Source: Puffinus mauretanicus
Taxonomy: Eukaryota; Chordata; Aves; Procellariiformes; Procellariidae
Direction of reading: 5' to 3'
Length of the DNA stretch: 64,000 bases
Assembly (NCBI GenBank): GCA_023333565.1
Contig: JAJKFH010001865.1
Location: 7,688,001 to 7,752,000, forward strand
Shown here: positions 1 through 20,383 of the stretch, piece by piece
Numbering within the stretch: the stretch's first letter is position 1
Layout: each line of letters starts with the position of its first letter
Program-made: the position numbers and the translations under genes
Notes under the pieces: generated by a model
Database searches by the model: none
What the model was told of the DNA's origin: nothing
What the model saw: the letters and a program-made list of their open reading frames with translations, nothing else

Positions 1-1038
1 CTAACCTTATGGAATTCAATCATCACTAATGCAGGAGCTCTAATTATGTTCCTAAATAACAGATTTTAAAATCTAGACTAAAATTCCACTTCAGGTACAC
101 CCTGTAATGTTGTTATCACAGTGATCTCTCAAACTCAGATGACCTAAAGTAATACCGTGACAGTTCATAGTGAACAGAGGAAAGAAGAAAACCCTCCTCC
201 TTTTAAGTTTCACTGAGAATAATGGCATAATGTCATTTATTGATGAAAATCACTAATACAAATGCTTATGTTTGAAAGTTGAATAACCTGTTTTTTACTG
301 TAAATCAGCTATCACCCTGCTTAAGATCATGACTCAGATTTGTTGGAAGTGAAAGGCGACTTCAAAGATGACTTTACTGGATAGCGAGGATTTTCGTCTT
401 TGGGGCTAGATACAGAAATGAAAGAAGCTATTGTAAGAACGGAATACAGGCTTATATCTGAAAATGTTCTATTAGCAAGTATATCTAGGCATGAACAACG
501 AACATTGCCACTCAACAGATTTATCACAGTTCCTTAACAACCTGTTTGCAGAAGATTTTCTCTTTCCTCATTACTCTATTATCATTACTCTATCCTAGTG
601 TGGGGAAAGCAGACTCTTCAGTCAAAACCACACGTGTTCCTTCATCTCAGTTTTTGTCTGGTAGATGAGGTATCACACATTTTTAACCCAACACAACCTC
701 ACTAACCTCAAAAGCACTGAAAAGGTAAAGTCCTAATTTATGATCTCTCTCTCTCCTATTGACACTGGAAGAATAAAAATTAAGCAGCAGGAGATTTCTA
801 CACCAGGATGCTGCTGTAGTGAAGGCAGTCCCCTTCATTTGCATGCTGGGAAGCTGACTAAATAAAAAAATACAAATAAAAAATCCAACAGTCTAATTTT
901 CCTATATTTGGTGAGAGTGGACCTTCATCTCAGCAATCAGGGAAAGCAGCAAGTTGGTTATCTTAACCAAAAGATTCACTTTGTATCATTATTTGCTTCC
1001 TTTCAATATTAATTTTGGCCTACTCCATTTATACACAT
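1..1038. other. Intron of GRID2 (downstream of exon C), nothing else recognised
   Basis: AT-rich intronic DNA. The short open frame at 327-527 (minus) resembles no family known to me. I see no RNA gene or named repeat here. Confidence 0.7.
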
Positions 1039-1306
1039 CTTAGGACGAGAGGAAATGGCCTCAAGTTGCACCAAGGGAGGTTTAGATTGGACATTAGGAG
1101 AAATTTCTTTATGGAAAGAGTGGTCAAGCCTTGGACCAGGCTGCCCAGGGAAGTGGTTGAGTCACCATCCCTGGAAGTATTTAAAAGACGTGTAGATGAG
1201 GCGCTTAGGGACGTGGTTTAGTGGGCATGGTGGTGTTGGGTTGATGGTTGGACTTGATGATCTTAGAGGTCTTTTCCAACTTTAATGATTCTATGAATTC
1301 TATAAT
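1039..1306 (+). mobile_element. CR1 LINE, 3' end fragment
   Basis: A 5'-truncated CR1 retrotransposon in plus orientation. It begins at TAGGACGAGAGGAAATGG, encodes the typical end of CR1 ORF2 ([18 protein letters not shown], then [20 protein letters not shown]), and runs through the short 3' UTR (GATCTTAGAGGTCTTTTCCA) to the end repeat ATTCTATGAATTCTATAA. CR1 spreads by target-primed reverse transcription, so 5'-truncated copies are the rule. The open frame at 1015-1221 is this ORF2 remnant, not a host gene. Its 3' UTR resembles that of the copy ending near 40983, so the two may belong to the same or related subfamilies. Confidence 0.93.
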
Positions 1307-4300
1307 ATTAGAAGAGGCCTGAAGAAAAAAACCTCAACAGCTGAAGAAGGGAGACTTTCCTGTCAGCAGCTTCAAAACTTCTTTGCCACTCCTGTCTTTA
1401 CAGTTTGCAGGCAATTTTCCTGACACCTACCCACCAGTTGGTGTTATGAAGAAGAGCTGCATGGGTGGATACAGCTATGGCACAGCTGTTGCAGAGGAGG
1501 GACTCCCCACAGACCAGAAAAGCAATGGAAAACTACCACGGGTTCCCCTCTAAACCCATGTTCAGCTGCTGCCTTGGATATCCTCCACTGAAAAAGGCAG
1601 ATCAGTTTGTGGATGAAATTGCTGTCATCCAAGCAGAGGGGCAGTATTTTTAATAAAGCTAAAACTAATTTCTCACTTCCTTTCTACCTTAAACAGCCAA
1701 AATTGCCAACTTAAGTGTAAGCTTCTGTGCAGGAAAATCAAATAGCAGGACAAATAAGGCTTGCCTCTTCAGCTTCTAAACATCTTTGTAGATAAAAATG
1801 TGGGTTACAGTCCTTCTCCATGTAAGAAACATTCAGTTCCTGGCTAAATAGTTCTCCCTTGTTTCCTCAATTAAATTTATATTATATACAGCTGAACTCT
1901 GAAAAGTCAAAACTGATTACTTAATCTGAATCTAACTTATCCATTCCTTGCTCAAACACAGTATAAAGTCATATTAGAAATCACAACAACTAAAGTAAGT
2001 GTTCTAAGTAGAATATTCACCTTAGGGTGCTTTTGAAAGAACACAGAAAGAAGGATAGATGCCACAGACATCCAATTCTACTTTCCATTTTGCCTCATTT
2101 GGTCTTGATCAGCATTTATACTATAGCCAGCCAGACATTACCTTCTCACACTCAATTAATCAGGCTCGGAGCTAGTCCTAGGGGAATGAAGGTGTTTTTT
2201 GGGCTTTCACACTGCTATTCATTCTCCACCTCCTCACAGAAGGTGTGTCAGACACAACATCTCTAAATATACTGCCTCATGTACCCCGTGCTATTACTCA
2301 AGCAAGCAGGTGCAGACAAGATATAGAAATCCGTTATTTTAGATGCCTCCCAGGACTGCCTGGGTCTTAACTTCAATTTAGGGGAAAATCCAAGCATATC
2401 CCTTGGTAGGTTAACGCTAGTGATATCACATTGCTGCAAACAAATGCCCACACTACTGAACATTTTACTTGGAACATGGTTATCCCTTGGAATTACATTT
2501 TCAAAAAGAGACAATCAAATAAACCTCTGAAAGTGTTATACACATAAAGCTACATCAAATGTTTGCAAATGTGTACCATATACATGACAATAATTCTCAG
2601 TATATGTTGTCAGTTCCAGTGATCATTTGTAGTTTCCAAACACATTTGAGACATGGGACATAGTTGCCAAAATTTAGTTATTTTTTGATGCTGTCAAAAG
2701 GGCTGGCCAAACCATTGAGACACGTGGAAAAGGAGCATACGTACCTCAGGGCTGCAGTACCTCTTTCAGAGAGATGACTTTATGAAGGTAGATATACATA
2801 CTAATACGTAAACCTAGATTTAATATAACAAAATGAGAATTTGGGGTTTTCATGTTTAAAGGTGGAACTATAACGTCACAAATATATCTGCTGGTGTATG
2901 TGCTAGACAAATGCAGAGACTGGTTTGTTTTCTAACGTGTTTGGTATCTGACTTCCATTTTCCCAGCTTAGTGCTGTGCATTTTAGGCTCAGCAAGTCTG
3001 TTCCCCTTGTTACAGGAATATGTCAAGATCTGGCATTAGTTTGAAGAGCAACAAAAATTGTTCATTAACGAGACTGGCATTTAAGTTTTGCTTTCTATCA
3101 GAAGATATAAAACATGTTTTTATGAAAGAAGATAGGTAATATTTCCATTTTACAACTGAGAACTGATATACAAGATATTAAATGAAGTTTCTATGGTCAG
3201 TCAGCAGATCAGATGCAGAGTCTAAATTAGGAACTAAGTCTTAGTCCTAAAGCCTTTATACTGGATCTTTTTTGATTTGCTAAACTTAAAAAATAATTAG
3301 GTTTCACCACTAAATATCGCATGTGAAGATAGAATTGATTTCTAACACATTTTTTTCAAAATGCTTTTAGGATTTTCCCCTGAATATTAAATACATAGAA
3401 ATTGGTGTATAGTTAATTAAGAGAAAATGTCACTAAGAAAATACATTGTTACAGCATAATGGTTTCCTGCTGATAGGGATATGCCAAGGGTGAGATAAGC
3501 AAGATGGAGTAATTTATTAAGCAACAGCACACTCCAGGCAGTGCATTTCAGGAGGATTATATCACGCCTTGGGTGGTTATACAAGGAAAAAGACTGAGAA
3601 GTCTGAGCAGCTTTAACCATCCGAGAAGTATTATAATGACTTAGAAGTGCGAAGGCTTGGAGTCTATTTTATTGCTCTTATGAAATGTAATTCAAACAAG
3701 GCAAACAGTAAGATTTGCTCATTTACTGGGCATTACGAACATAATTGGCCATTACTGACACCACTGATGACCAATCAACACCTCCAGTTGTGACCAGCAT
3801 TTTAAATTAACCAAAACATAAGTGGATAAAAAAATGGCCCACCAGTGGTGCTTTCACATCATTCATTTCGTAACTTAGATTAAGCAAGAGTATCAAGATC
3901 TCTGAAGAAAATAATACTTTTGTGGGTAATACTTTAAGCACCCATTATCCTATGGTCAAACCCTATTTATAAAACTGTAAGGAATGTTTGTTTTGCTGCA
4001 GTCACTGAGAAGTGATTAAATCTTGAATGATTCAGCCATTTTAAAGATATTTCCTGTTATAGCAAAAAAAAAAAAAAAATCATTTGCCTGGTTCTCTTTC
4101 TTACAGACATTTCCAACTGAAACAGAGCCTTGCATCTTTACCTGCATAATCTCAAATCCCACCAGTCCAGTTCAGAAATACCTCCTCTTACAGAAAAATT
4201 CAAAGTAAAATGTACAGAGTAGGATAAGAGAGAGACAAAGTCTTTCTTTTGTATCTTTTATATTAAATACAAACCATTGTAATTTTCTATATAATTTCAT

Positions 4301-4910
4301 TACTTTGTCTATATTCAGTTGAATTCTATTAAACTAAGTAAGCTTATCACTGTATTCTGAAGCAAAATTTGAGAGGCTGCTCTCAAAATAAAATCCTCTA
4401 GAACACGCCTCTGCAAGTTCTTGGTAATAATTATGCAGCATTTCACCTGTCTCAAAAAACTATCTACTATATAAAAAGGGTTGGGAATAACTCTAAATCC
4501 TGAACTGCTGTTTCTTAAATCATTGGTTTTCTCCAGTAATGGTAAGAGCAGAGTGCTCTCCAGAGTATTTCATAACAAGAGCCCATAAAGTAATAGGAAG
4601 CTAATAGAAAACCTTCAGGAGATTAAACTAGGTTCTCATCAAGTATAAATAAACATTGTGCCATTGCAGCAAGTTGATTCAGTTAATCTCGATGAAGTTT
4701 TTAGTAAAATTTTTAGTAAACCCAATTTCCTCTCTGAGACAGTTCTTTGGTCCCAGTTCATATGGCAGGTTTCCAACATTGGCATGTTCTAATGAGGGCA
4801 AAATTTGAGGGAATAGCAACAATACCAGGGCTGAAGAGAAAGAAAAATGCGGTTGTACAGAATATTACAAAGTTGAGCAAAGACTAACATAATATAGCAT
4901 TATAATATAT
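1307..4910. other. GRID2 intron, no gene seen
   Basis: About 3.6 kb of AT-rich intronic DNA. Open frames such as 1444-1632 (minus), its antisense 1465-1653, 2027-2266 and 2263-2514 resemble no family known to me and have no splice context. A run of 16 A lies at 4064-4079. Confidence 0.65.
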
Positions 4911-5165
4911 CACTCAGACTGGCTGAGGTAGGAAGGGGCCTCTGAAGGTCATCTTGTCCAAACACCCCCCGCCCAAGCAGGTCCACCTAGAGCCAGTTGC
5001 TTTGGACTGTATCCAGATGGCTTTTGAATATTTCCAAGGATAGAGGCTCCACAACCTCCGTGGGCAACCTGTGCCAGTGCTCAGTCAGCTGGGTGACCCC
5101 AGAATGCACTGGTGCATGGGGTGGTTCCTCCCCAGGGGCAGGTCTTCTTTTTGTTGAATGTGTAA
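4911..5165 (-). mobile_element. CR1 LINE fragment with internal deletion
   Basis: On the minus strand, bases 4911-5085 are a CR1 3' end: GGTCATCTTGTCCAAAC on the plus strand is the complement of the usual 3' UTR, and the frame reads EHWHRLPTEVVEPLSLEIFK. Directly 5' of this in sense (5090-5165), the DNA resembles a much earlier part of CR1 ORF2, the stretch around CTGGGGAGGAACAACCCCATG of the reverse-transcriptase region, although the frame is shifted. The intervening sequence, several hundred bases in a complete CR1, is missing. The copy is therefore internally deleted as well as 5'-truncated. The 3' portion is secure. The 5' portion rests on nucleotide resemblance from memory, and DNA beyond 5165 is not assigned. 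Confidence 0.8.
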
Positions 5166-5733
5166 CAATAAAGTCAATGGGGAAGAGCAGGAGCAGCATG
5201 ACCAGTGGGGTCACAAGTGATACCCAAGAAGAAAGCTGCAGCAATGGTGACCACCAGTTGCAGTGTAAGGTAGCCAGAAAGCAAAACCTGTGAGGAGTGG
5301 ATTGAGAAGCCAAGGGGAAATATGGAGGGAGAGACAGAGGAAAGCTACTGAAAAGGAAACCTCAACATTTTCTGTCCAACTGGCAAAAGTTAATTTTGAA
5401 AAGAAGCAAAATACAGAGCTTTTGCCACTTAGTTTTCTAAGATGAGCAAGTGGAAAAGAACAAATTCAGAAGTCATGACACTAAATTTCAACATAACTGA
5501 AATCCTCCACAATCTGAATCTATGAATTTGCTTCCTCTTTAGACATAAATAAACAACGCAGAGATAATAGATGTGTGTTACAGAAACTCATGCCTGGATG
5601 AGTAGTTCAGAGTCAGAAGCATTTATTTTTAATAAAATCCACAGCACTGCACAGCCAAGATCACCTAAAAGTTTCTGCCACCTTAGTGGTCACAGTATAT
5701 TGCAAATTCAGTGGGTATAATGGGTTGTAAGAC

Positions 5734-5767
5734 AAATAAAACTTGCAGAGTTTTTCTGCTGAATGAA
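5734..5767 (+). repeat. 34-bp dispersed near-repeat, copy 1
   Basis: This 34-bp segment, beginning AAATAAAACTTGCAGAG, recurs at 6870-6903 with three differences, all transitions (31 of 34 identical). The flanks do not match. It could be a small local duplication or the conserved part of an old interspersed repeat. Confidence 0.75.
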
Positions 5768-6869
5768 TGCACTGGCCATCATTTTTCTTTTAAAGGAAGG
5801 GCTTGAGTACAGAATGAAAAAACCCACTTTGCAGTTTACACACTTTTATATTAATTGAGCCTCCCCAGTTACACTGCAGCTCTATCCTCAAAATTGTCTC
5901 TTCTGATAAAAAATCACATGTATTTTAAAATTACAAAAATAACATCTATAAATACATACACACTGATCTCTGTAATGAATGAACATAAAATTAAAAGGGC
6001 AACTGAGAGAAAATATACCTCTATATTAAGAGAGTCTCAAAATGTTACCTAGACTGGTCACTCCAATATGGGCAAAAAAGAAATTGAAAGCCAAGTTCAA
6101 GACCTAAGTTTAAATGATACAAGCAGCAGTGACATTAAGTTTCAGTCTACCTTTAAGGAAACAATTAAAAATAGTTAAATTTTGCTACTGAGTATGACAG
6201 TAATCATAGACCTGCCTTAAAAACTATTGGACTGGTCTGTGCTGATTCTAGCCTACAGATAACGACACAGCATTTTTCTCTGATGTTTCAAAAATTGCAG
6301 AAGGTTAGAACTTTTTAATAGAATTTGATCAGAACATCAGAGTCAAGGTTGAAAGAAAATACAAAGTGACACAGCAGTCTGAAGCTACCTGCTAAAATCT
6401 GCAGAGTTTTAAACTATTTCAGAAGAAACAAGCAAAAGAAGTCCTTTCTGTTTCAATCAAAATAGGTTATGAGTTTCCCTAAAAAGTGACTTGTATTTTT
6501 GCACCAAAGGCCTCTTTGTCTTCAGAGCCATTGGAGGTCTGGAGCCAGCCTGCGTGCTTGCAAATCTTTCCTCTAGCTAAAGGAAAGAAAGAGAAGACGA
6601 CGCCAGAATGCACTCACTAGCCCCAAAGAAAGAAGCCAGCACTATCAAAGCACTAGCAATCCTTGGTTCACGCTGCTTTGTTTCTCTCAGTGCAGGATAT
6701 AAAAGCATCTTCGGCTGTATGTTTTGATAGAAGTGAGTACCTTGTCATGTTTTAAATCAGCAGCTGAATGACTTCTTAAGTGAACGTGACAGTATTTGAA
6801 ATGTCCCATGCTGCCACACTTAAGATATGCCAATCACAATTAATAGCAACAGATTTGCTATTCCAAAAG

Positions 6870-6903
6870 AAATAAAACCTGCGGAGTTTTTCTGTTGAAT
6901 GAA
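6870..6903 (+). repeat. 34-bp dispersed near-repeat, copy 2
   Basis: Second copy of the segment at 5734-5767, same orientation, 1136 bp further on. It begins AAATAAAACCTGCGGAG. Confidence 0.75.
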
Positions 6904-9237
6904 GAGCTGATGAGTGAAAACAGAAGCAAAATTACCACAATAGCCAGTTAGCCTGTCAATGGAAATTACTTTCATTTGCCTGTATTCATAAAGGTTAGTA
7001 AACAATAACGCTTCAGCTAATACAGTTTTTGTTATATTCAAATTGAATGTGAAATACAGGCTGACATTATAAAGGGATCTTTTACTCTTTTGCACTGGAT
7101 TTGTGAGGTCTTCTGAGTCTTTATGTTTAAATTGGTCTGTAAATTTCATATATTTTTGTATCAACCCTATTAAATTTGTGTCATTTTTCCTTCTAGCGAA
7201 TTAAGGACTATCCTCTTGTTTGAAGGAGAGATATATCTATAGCTTCCCCTCACTCAGTTTGTGAGGAACCAAGTGAACATTTTATATTATTCTAGTAGAT
7301 TCTAAAGAGTTGTGTTGAAAATCCACTTGGTAGGGTGATAAGATCTCTCTCTCTGTAAATAAATGCCTCTCACCTTCTAAGTTCTGTGAATTTCTTTTTC
7401 TGAAGTCCCACAACAATTTTGATGCTCCCAGCTGCCATGTCCCACCAACAGTTTTTTATAATACTGAGTTGCACCTCATGACCCTCTTACCATGGGGAGT
7501 GGATGCAGATCTTGAGCAAATTCCTTTTCTTTGCTTTTTCCAGTAAATTCTGCTTTTTTGTCATCTGGTCTCACTTCTTTTGATCTAATTTCTTCCTCAT
7601 CTTCATGCTTAATTCAAGACTTCCCTCTAAACCCTCCTCAAGCACTCATTTTTACTGACTGGTCAGAAAAACCTTTTCTTTGTAAGCTAACTGAGCATCT
7701 ATTGAAGGGCTCCCTTGCGGGCTACTACTCTGGAGCTATGACTTAGGAAACTTCAGGACACTGGGCAATACAGGCTTACTTGGATAGACATAAGGCAAAC
7801 AATTCAGATAATAATTCATGAGATTGAAGTGTGTGATTAAACTAGCTTTGCCTCCTTTAAACCTTTGCTGGGCAGTCTCCTATAAAGCTTTTAGGGACTA
7901 ATGATGTTGGGAGTACAGCAGGGATGCTAAGGTTAATACCAAGCAATAAACCTATGTAAAATTACTCGCATTCATGCAGTAAAGAAACTAATTCACAAGT
8001 TTTAACCTAACAAGCAGACAGATGTAATGAGTCTAGTTCTGTAAAGGACCAGCTGCTCTCTCACAGTTGGATTCCCTGAACAGTTACACTTGGAATATTT
8101 TGGATAGAAAACTTTATGAACCCACCCACATACATTCAAAAAACTTTTGCAATTCTCAGCTGGCTCTGAAGTTATTGGTTTTCCTTAAAAAAAAATCCAC
8201 AACAAACATGAAACAATCTCTTCAGCTTTCCTCAGCTGGCCATCACTGCTCAATGAAAATGATAATTTTAAAAGTAATGTCTCTAAGTTGATGTGTTTAA
8301 AATCACACCTCTTGTGGAAATTCTCAACTTCACCTTTTCATCTTTTTTTGGATGGTGGTGTTAATTCAGCTTTTTTCCCTTCTAGGAGTTTCATACTTGA
8401 TTTTCATGCATACCTTTAGCTTTTATGGATGTCATCTGATTGTTTCTAATAGGGAGTAATGTAATTTCTAAATTACATATTGCCAGTGTTACATAAATAT
8501 GATGCTTTTACCTACAGTATTCCATCCAAATTCATGTTAAAATCCAAAAAACTATCTGGGAGTTTTAAGGCTGCAGTGGCTATGGCTCTTTGTAGAGCAG
8601 ATGCTCCATGCAATTACAAATAGGTGTACCTGCAGTGCCAGAAGTGACTGATGAACAATTACATGGATATGCCAGAAGGTATTCATTCTGTTTTGTTGTC
8701 AAGAGTTATTATCTAAATCTTCTTTGTTCTCATATGAAGTTGTGTTATCTTATTCCACTTGGCATTACAACCCTAATTTGTAGACCAGAATTTTAAGTAG
8801 TATATACCAAGCCAAGGTCTGCAGTCCCTGATGTCTTTAGGATGCATGGTTAAAGCTCTGCTGGAAGAGGTAGATTGTGAAGGACGTGGGAATATAAACA
8901 GAATTGGGCTACACCAGATGCTAGAGGGGATTGAGAAAGCATCCAGGAAGGCCAGAGAAGGTTGAGTCTTTATATAGGAAACCCGAGATAAATCAGAAGA
9001 GGGAGGAAAGAATATCAGATACAACAAGACCATTTAGCACTGGTGACTAGTCTAAACTTGGTTCAAAAGCCAAATCCCAACATTTTCTGTCTGACTGCCT
9101 AAGAACATAGCACTCACATTAACTATGAATAATTCTCCAGATGATAAGTACTTTTTTTTTTCAGAGAAAAAGAATCTTTCTCTAGTTAGACAACTACAAA
9201 TCAAAACAAGCTAGCATGTAGTGCTCTGAACTTCTCA

Positions 9238-16660
<7,423 letters not shown>

Positions 16661-16858
16661 CTTAAATACCAGTTCTCCTATCAGTCCGTTCCATGACCCA
16701 TCATCCTGAGGACTCCCATACTTGTGATCTGGTGCAACATAAATTTCGTATTTAAAGCCGAGATAAGTGGCCAAGGCTTCCAACACGTCTATTGAGAAGC
16801 CCTGATACTTCTTCGGTTTTCCCAGAACATTTTCAGACACCATGACAAAGGGCTCTTC
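16661..16858 (-). CDS. GRID2: GRID2 exon B: S1 lobe of the ligand-binding domain (partial CDS)
   Basis: This internal exon encodes 66 residues, from [13 protein letters not shown] to [10 protein letters not shown]. It forms much of the S1 half of the extracellular clamshell that binds D-serine or glycine in delta receptors. The segments [20 protein letters not shown] and [10 protein letters not shown] match GluD2. From memory, GluD1 has VAENILGQPKRYKGF and a different tract after APD, so GRID2 is favoured. The acceptor AG is 16859-16860, with a perfect TACTAAC branch-point motif upstream, and the donor GTAAGG starts at 16660. The exon is 198 nt, phase 0 at both ends, and in frame with exons A and C. 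Compared with the mammalian protein as I remember it, there are conservative changes around [14 protein letters not shown] and [10 protein letters not shown]. No stop or frameshift is present. Confidence 0.97.
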
Positions 16859-16891
16859 CTAAATAGAAAACAAAGAAGGCAACTGTTAGTA
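16859..16891 (-). other. GRID2: Branch point and splice acceptor of GRID2 exon B
   Basis: On the minus strand TACTAAC (16885-16891), a perfect match to the optimal branch-point sequence, is followed by a T/C-rich tract and TTTAG (AG at 16859-16860). The presumed branch adenosine (16886) is 28 nt from the first exon base, a normal spacing. The perfect motif suggests efficient, probably constitutive splicing, which is an inference. Confidence 0.85.
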
Positions 16892-19639
16892 AAGCAATGC
16901 CATGCCACATTTGGGTGTTGGTTTTTTTTAAAAATAAAGGAGGAACTATTTAAATACTGTTTATACAAAAGTTTCCTGCAACACATTGTTAGTGGTGCCT
17001 CTTGCATTCTGTGAAATGCTATTTTCTTATCTATTTACTTTAACAAACAAATTTTCTTCTCTACTATGTATTTCAGAAGTAAATCTTCTGTTGTAACATT
17101 TCCACTGAAATGCTTTTCAGTAATGCCTTCTGTCCGCACTTATGCTCGGCAAGGCAGATATGTACTTATATGTCTGTCCATAAATACGGAGGATTCTACA
17201 GTGCTACCAGTTTCCACTGGCTGGGCAAATATTGTATCTGACAAACACAACTACTAATTCATGCTGTAAGAAATGAAAAACATGGAAAAATAGGCTGTAC
17301 TGCAGAAACATGCATTTCTCTTGTCCTTCTACTGTAATCTGAATCTGAATATAAGCTGGTTGACTTTAAATAGTTCTATCCAAAAAGCATCCATTTGATT
17401 AGTTTGGGGAGACTCAATTATGGGACTTAAATTTGTCTACAGGAACTATTGGTGAATAGTCATCAAAAAGATGACCATAATAAAGGATGCAAATAGATAC
17501 TGAAAGTTGGAATTGGTTGGTAAGATTTCCAAACAATATGCTTTGCTTTTCCTTTTCCCCAAGATCTGTAATTGTTTCCTCCATTTTTTTATTAATACTT
17601 CTAATAACATGCTCAGAAAAAGATGATTTTTGGCTAACTTTAATGTCTTTTTTCCCCTCTCTATTATTCTTCCTGTTGAGTGTTTAATTTCTAGACATTC
17701 TCCCTCACATCTTTTTAAAATGAAACATAAAAGGAGATCATATGCCTGAACACAAAACATATATTTGCCATAGATGGAGCTCACTTATGCTTATTCTTTA
17801 TTTCATCTGAGAACATCTGTCTGATCTACCCAGGTAGAGCAAAAGTATCAAATCCCCCCCAAAAGCATGAAGGCACTGTAACACTTAGGGTTTTTTTTTT
17901 TAAATATGCTACATTTCTTCTTTTAATTCTTTACATGGTGTTGTAATTTAGTATGAGTTTATCAGAAACATCTATTCTGAGGGGCAAAAAGTTAGTTCTA
18001 GCATGTCATGACAAGCACATGAAACCACTTCCTGACCACTTCCTCCTAGTCTGCATAACCCACAAGCATACAGAAGAAAACAGAATTGATTTTCCATAGT
18101 ATTTGTGGTCCAAACATTAATTGTATCTCCAGAAGCATTTTTGTTGTTGTTTAAATTATTTTTTTTCTTTATTATTCTACTACTCGTCTCTGTCAATGAC
18201 TTTGAAGCCAAGGCACTTTTCACAAATTTTTTACTAATACTTTACTAAATATCTTTAGTTTCTTAGTATGTCACTCTACATGAACAGGTATAACTGAATT
18301 GCAGGCAGGATGTTCTCGGGATAAGAAAGCATAATTTGTAAATGCTTGAGTTAACATTTATGAGGATAGCCACATGCTGAGGATGGTGCCAGAGAAGCAA
18401 GGATGCAACCAGAATGCACTGGCAGGATGTTCTTTTCTGACTGTGGGAAATCTGGAAGAAAATCCCAAACTCCCAAAACCAAAACAAAACCCAAAACCAA
18501 CCACACAAAAAACCACCAGGAAAAAAAAAAAGCAGAAGGGTTGACTGTCTCAAGTTATTATTTCCCAGTTGTCAGATAGAATTTCTTTCTTCCAAATTTT
18601 CCAAGATCAGCCAAATGGAATAAAAATGGAGGACAGCAAGTGCAAGTGAATTTTTAAAGTAGTTCTTCAGCGCCTGGGTTCCAAGAACATTGAAGGAATT
18701 GAGACTAAATTGATGAAAGCCTCTCCTAAATGAAAACACAAAGTGAATTCAGCTTTGCTGATCACTTGGATGAGAGATTCCCTACACATAGACTCAAAAC
18801 TGCTGGAAAAAATGTTTCCACCAAAAAAAAAAGTAGTTTATCAATCTAAGCCTATTATGTACAAAATTCTAAAGAATTGTGTGTACAAAGGGTGTTTCAG
18901 AAGTTGATAATTTTCATATTAGAAAGGATTTATTCTTATCACTTCTAAGTTATTAGAAAATAGTTGCTCATAAACTGAATTTTTATTCAGTTGGTTAAAA
19001 AGCAATTGCTAATTGTACTGATTTAAAACACTGTTTAAAATGCAGTTTGTCACAACTGATTTCAGTCTTTTATTAAGCTATGTAATATTGTTTGCTGTTG
19101 AGAGATTTTAAAAAACCCAACAATGTCCAGTGCGCTACACATTTAATGAAACATAAATAATCAAATAGCTTTATGCAAAGCAACTAACATTTCTCAATTT
19201 CTGTTGAAGTCTGGACCAGCAAAATATGTAATCATATTCCAAAGAAAGCAAAACAAATCTATTGCTATGTTTTTTTGTAATTGTTTACATTTCTCAGAAG
19301 GCATTGAAAAAAGACAAAAATATTTGTCTTGATTTTTTCCCTCCATAAATGCTGCAAGCTGAAACTATGCCAGTTGCCTTTTTGTACACTGGGGGGTGTT
19401 ATGGGAGATCCTATGGAAAGAGATATACATCTCTACAATATTGATGTTAAAAAGATTGTCTCCATCCTTGAGATCTTTTAGAAAGAAAATACACAAAACA
19501 AAAACAGCCAATACATTTCTCACCTACTGAACAGAAAAATAATGAGAACAAAAAATAAGCTCGTAGAAAGTAGATGTCAAAAACTCACAAGCTAACTAAT
19601 TAATTTGGAGGTGGCAAAATTCAACTGGATGATGAAGCT
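16892..19639. other. GRID2 intron between exons A and B, exon-B-proximal part
   Basis: Intronic DNA with no gene. The frames at 17446-17784, 17972-18223 and 18263-18553 (minus) are low-complexity or AT-biased and resemble nothing known to me. Short A and T runs occur. Confidence 0.65.
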
Positions 19640-19862
19640 TCCATTTGATCCCAATAAATTCAGGAAAATCCTGATACACTTTCTCCCCAAAGCAAGTGGT
19701 AATTCAGACTATATAAGCAGGTCTTTCTCAGAGAAGCCATACAATCGCCATCCTTGGAAATACTCAAAACTCACCTGGACACAGTCCTCAACAACCTGGT
19801 CTAACATTAGCCCTGCTTCACACAAATGCCATCCAAGGGTCCTTTCAAACCTAAATTGTTCC
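19640..19862 (+). mobile_element. Old, diverged CR1 LINE 3' end
   Basis: Reading plus, ATCCTTGGAAATACTCAAAA, then CTGGACACAGTCCTCAACAA and a run ending GGGTCCTTTCAAACC, follow the usual CR1 3'-end order: the end of ORF2, then the short 3' UTR. The central block 19745-19815 is clear. The ends are eroded and no terminal ATTCTATG repeat is left, so the copy is older than those at 1039 and 25125. The frame at 19605-19874 overlaps it and is not a gene. Confidence 0.75.
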
Positions 19863-20383
19863 AGCATGCAGTGAAGTGATCAAAGGAAGGCCACTGTTCC
19901 TGCTTCTCCTTTTCTTCCACTTTTGGAGACACCTCTCTAGGGGACTGATGAGCTTCTGTGGGGCAAGAGCAGACTTCACAGCCTGTAAAGTCAGGGAAGT
20001 CTGGAAAAGCAAAGAAGTCACAATGTGCATGACTTCTTTGGAGGAAAAAAAAATGAAATGAATGGATTGCTCCCCCTTAACTTCTTGCAAGATGGATGAT
20101 CTGCCTCACTGGGCCCCATAGCCATCAGATGTATTTATGGGATGGCTTTGCATCCAACCTCAGCGGAGATCCTTTAAGAGAGGAGCTACTTTTGTTCTAC
20201 TTTACCCCCAACGTGCTTCCTTGTCAACTGAATGCAGCACTACTAAGCCCATGATAAGAGCTCCTTCTCAAAACAGCTCCATGGTTATCACTGTCTGGTT
20301 TCTTCTTGGGATCTAAGCTGTGCTGCCCTGATACAGAGGAGGATGTGTTTAAGACTCGATGTGGATCAAAGGATTTTATACAG
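19863..20383. other. GRID2 intron, nothing recognised
   Basis: About 520 bp of intronic DNA with two short open frames on opposite strands (19851-20090 minus, 19876-20061 plus). Neither resembles a known protein. Confidence 0.6.

Noticed and set aside
6820..7164. 114-codon minus-strand frame, considered as another GRID2 exon
   Set aside because: The translation has no similarity to the GluD2 segment after the pore loop (GEVPYTTLATRMMMGAWW), and no suitable splice sites flank it.
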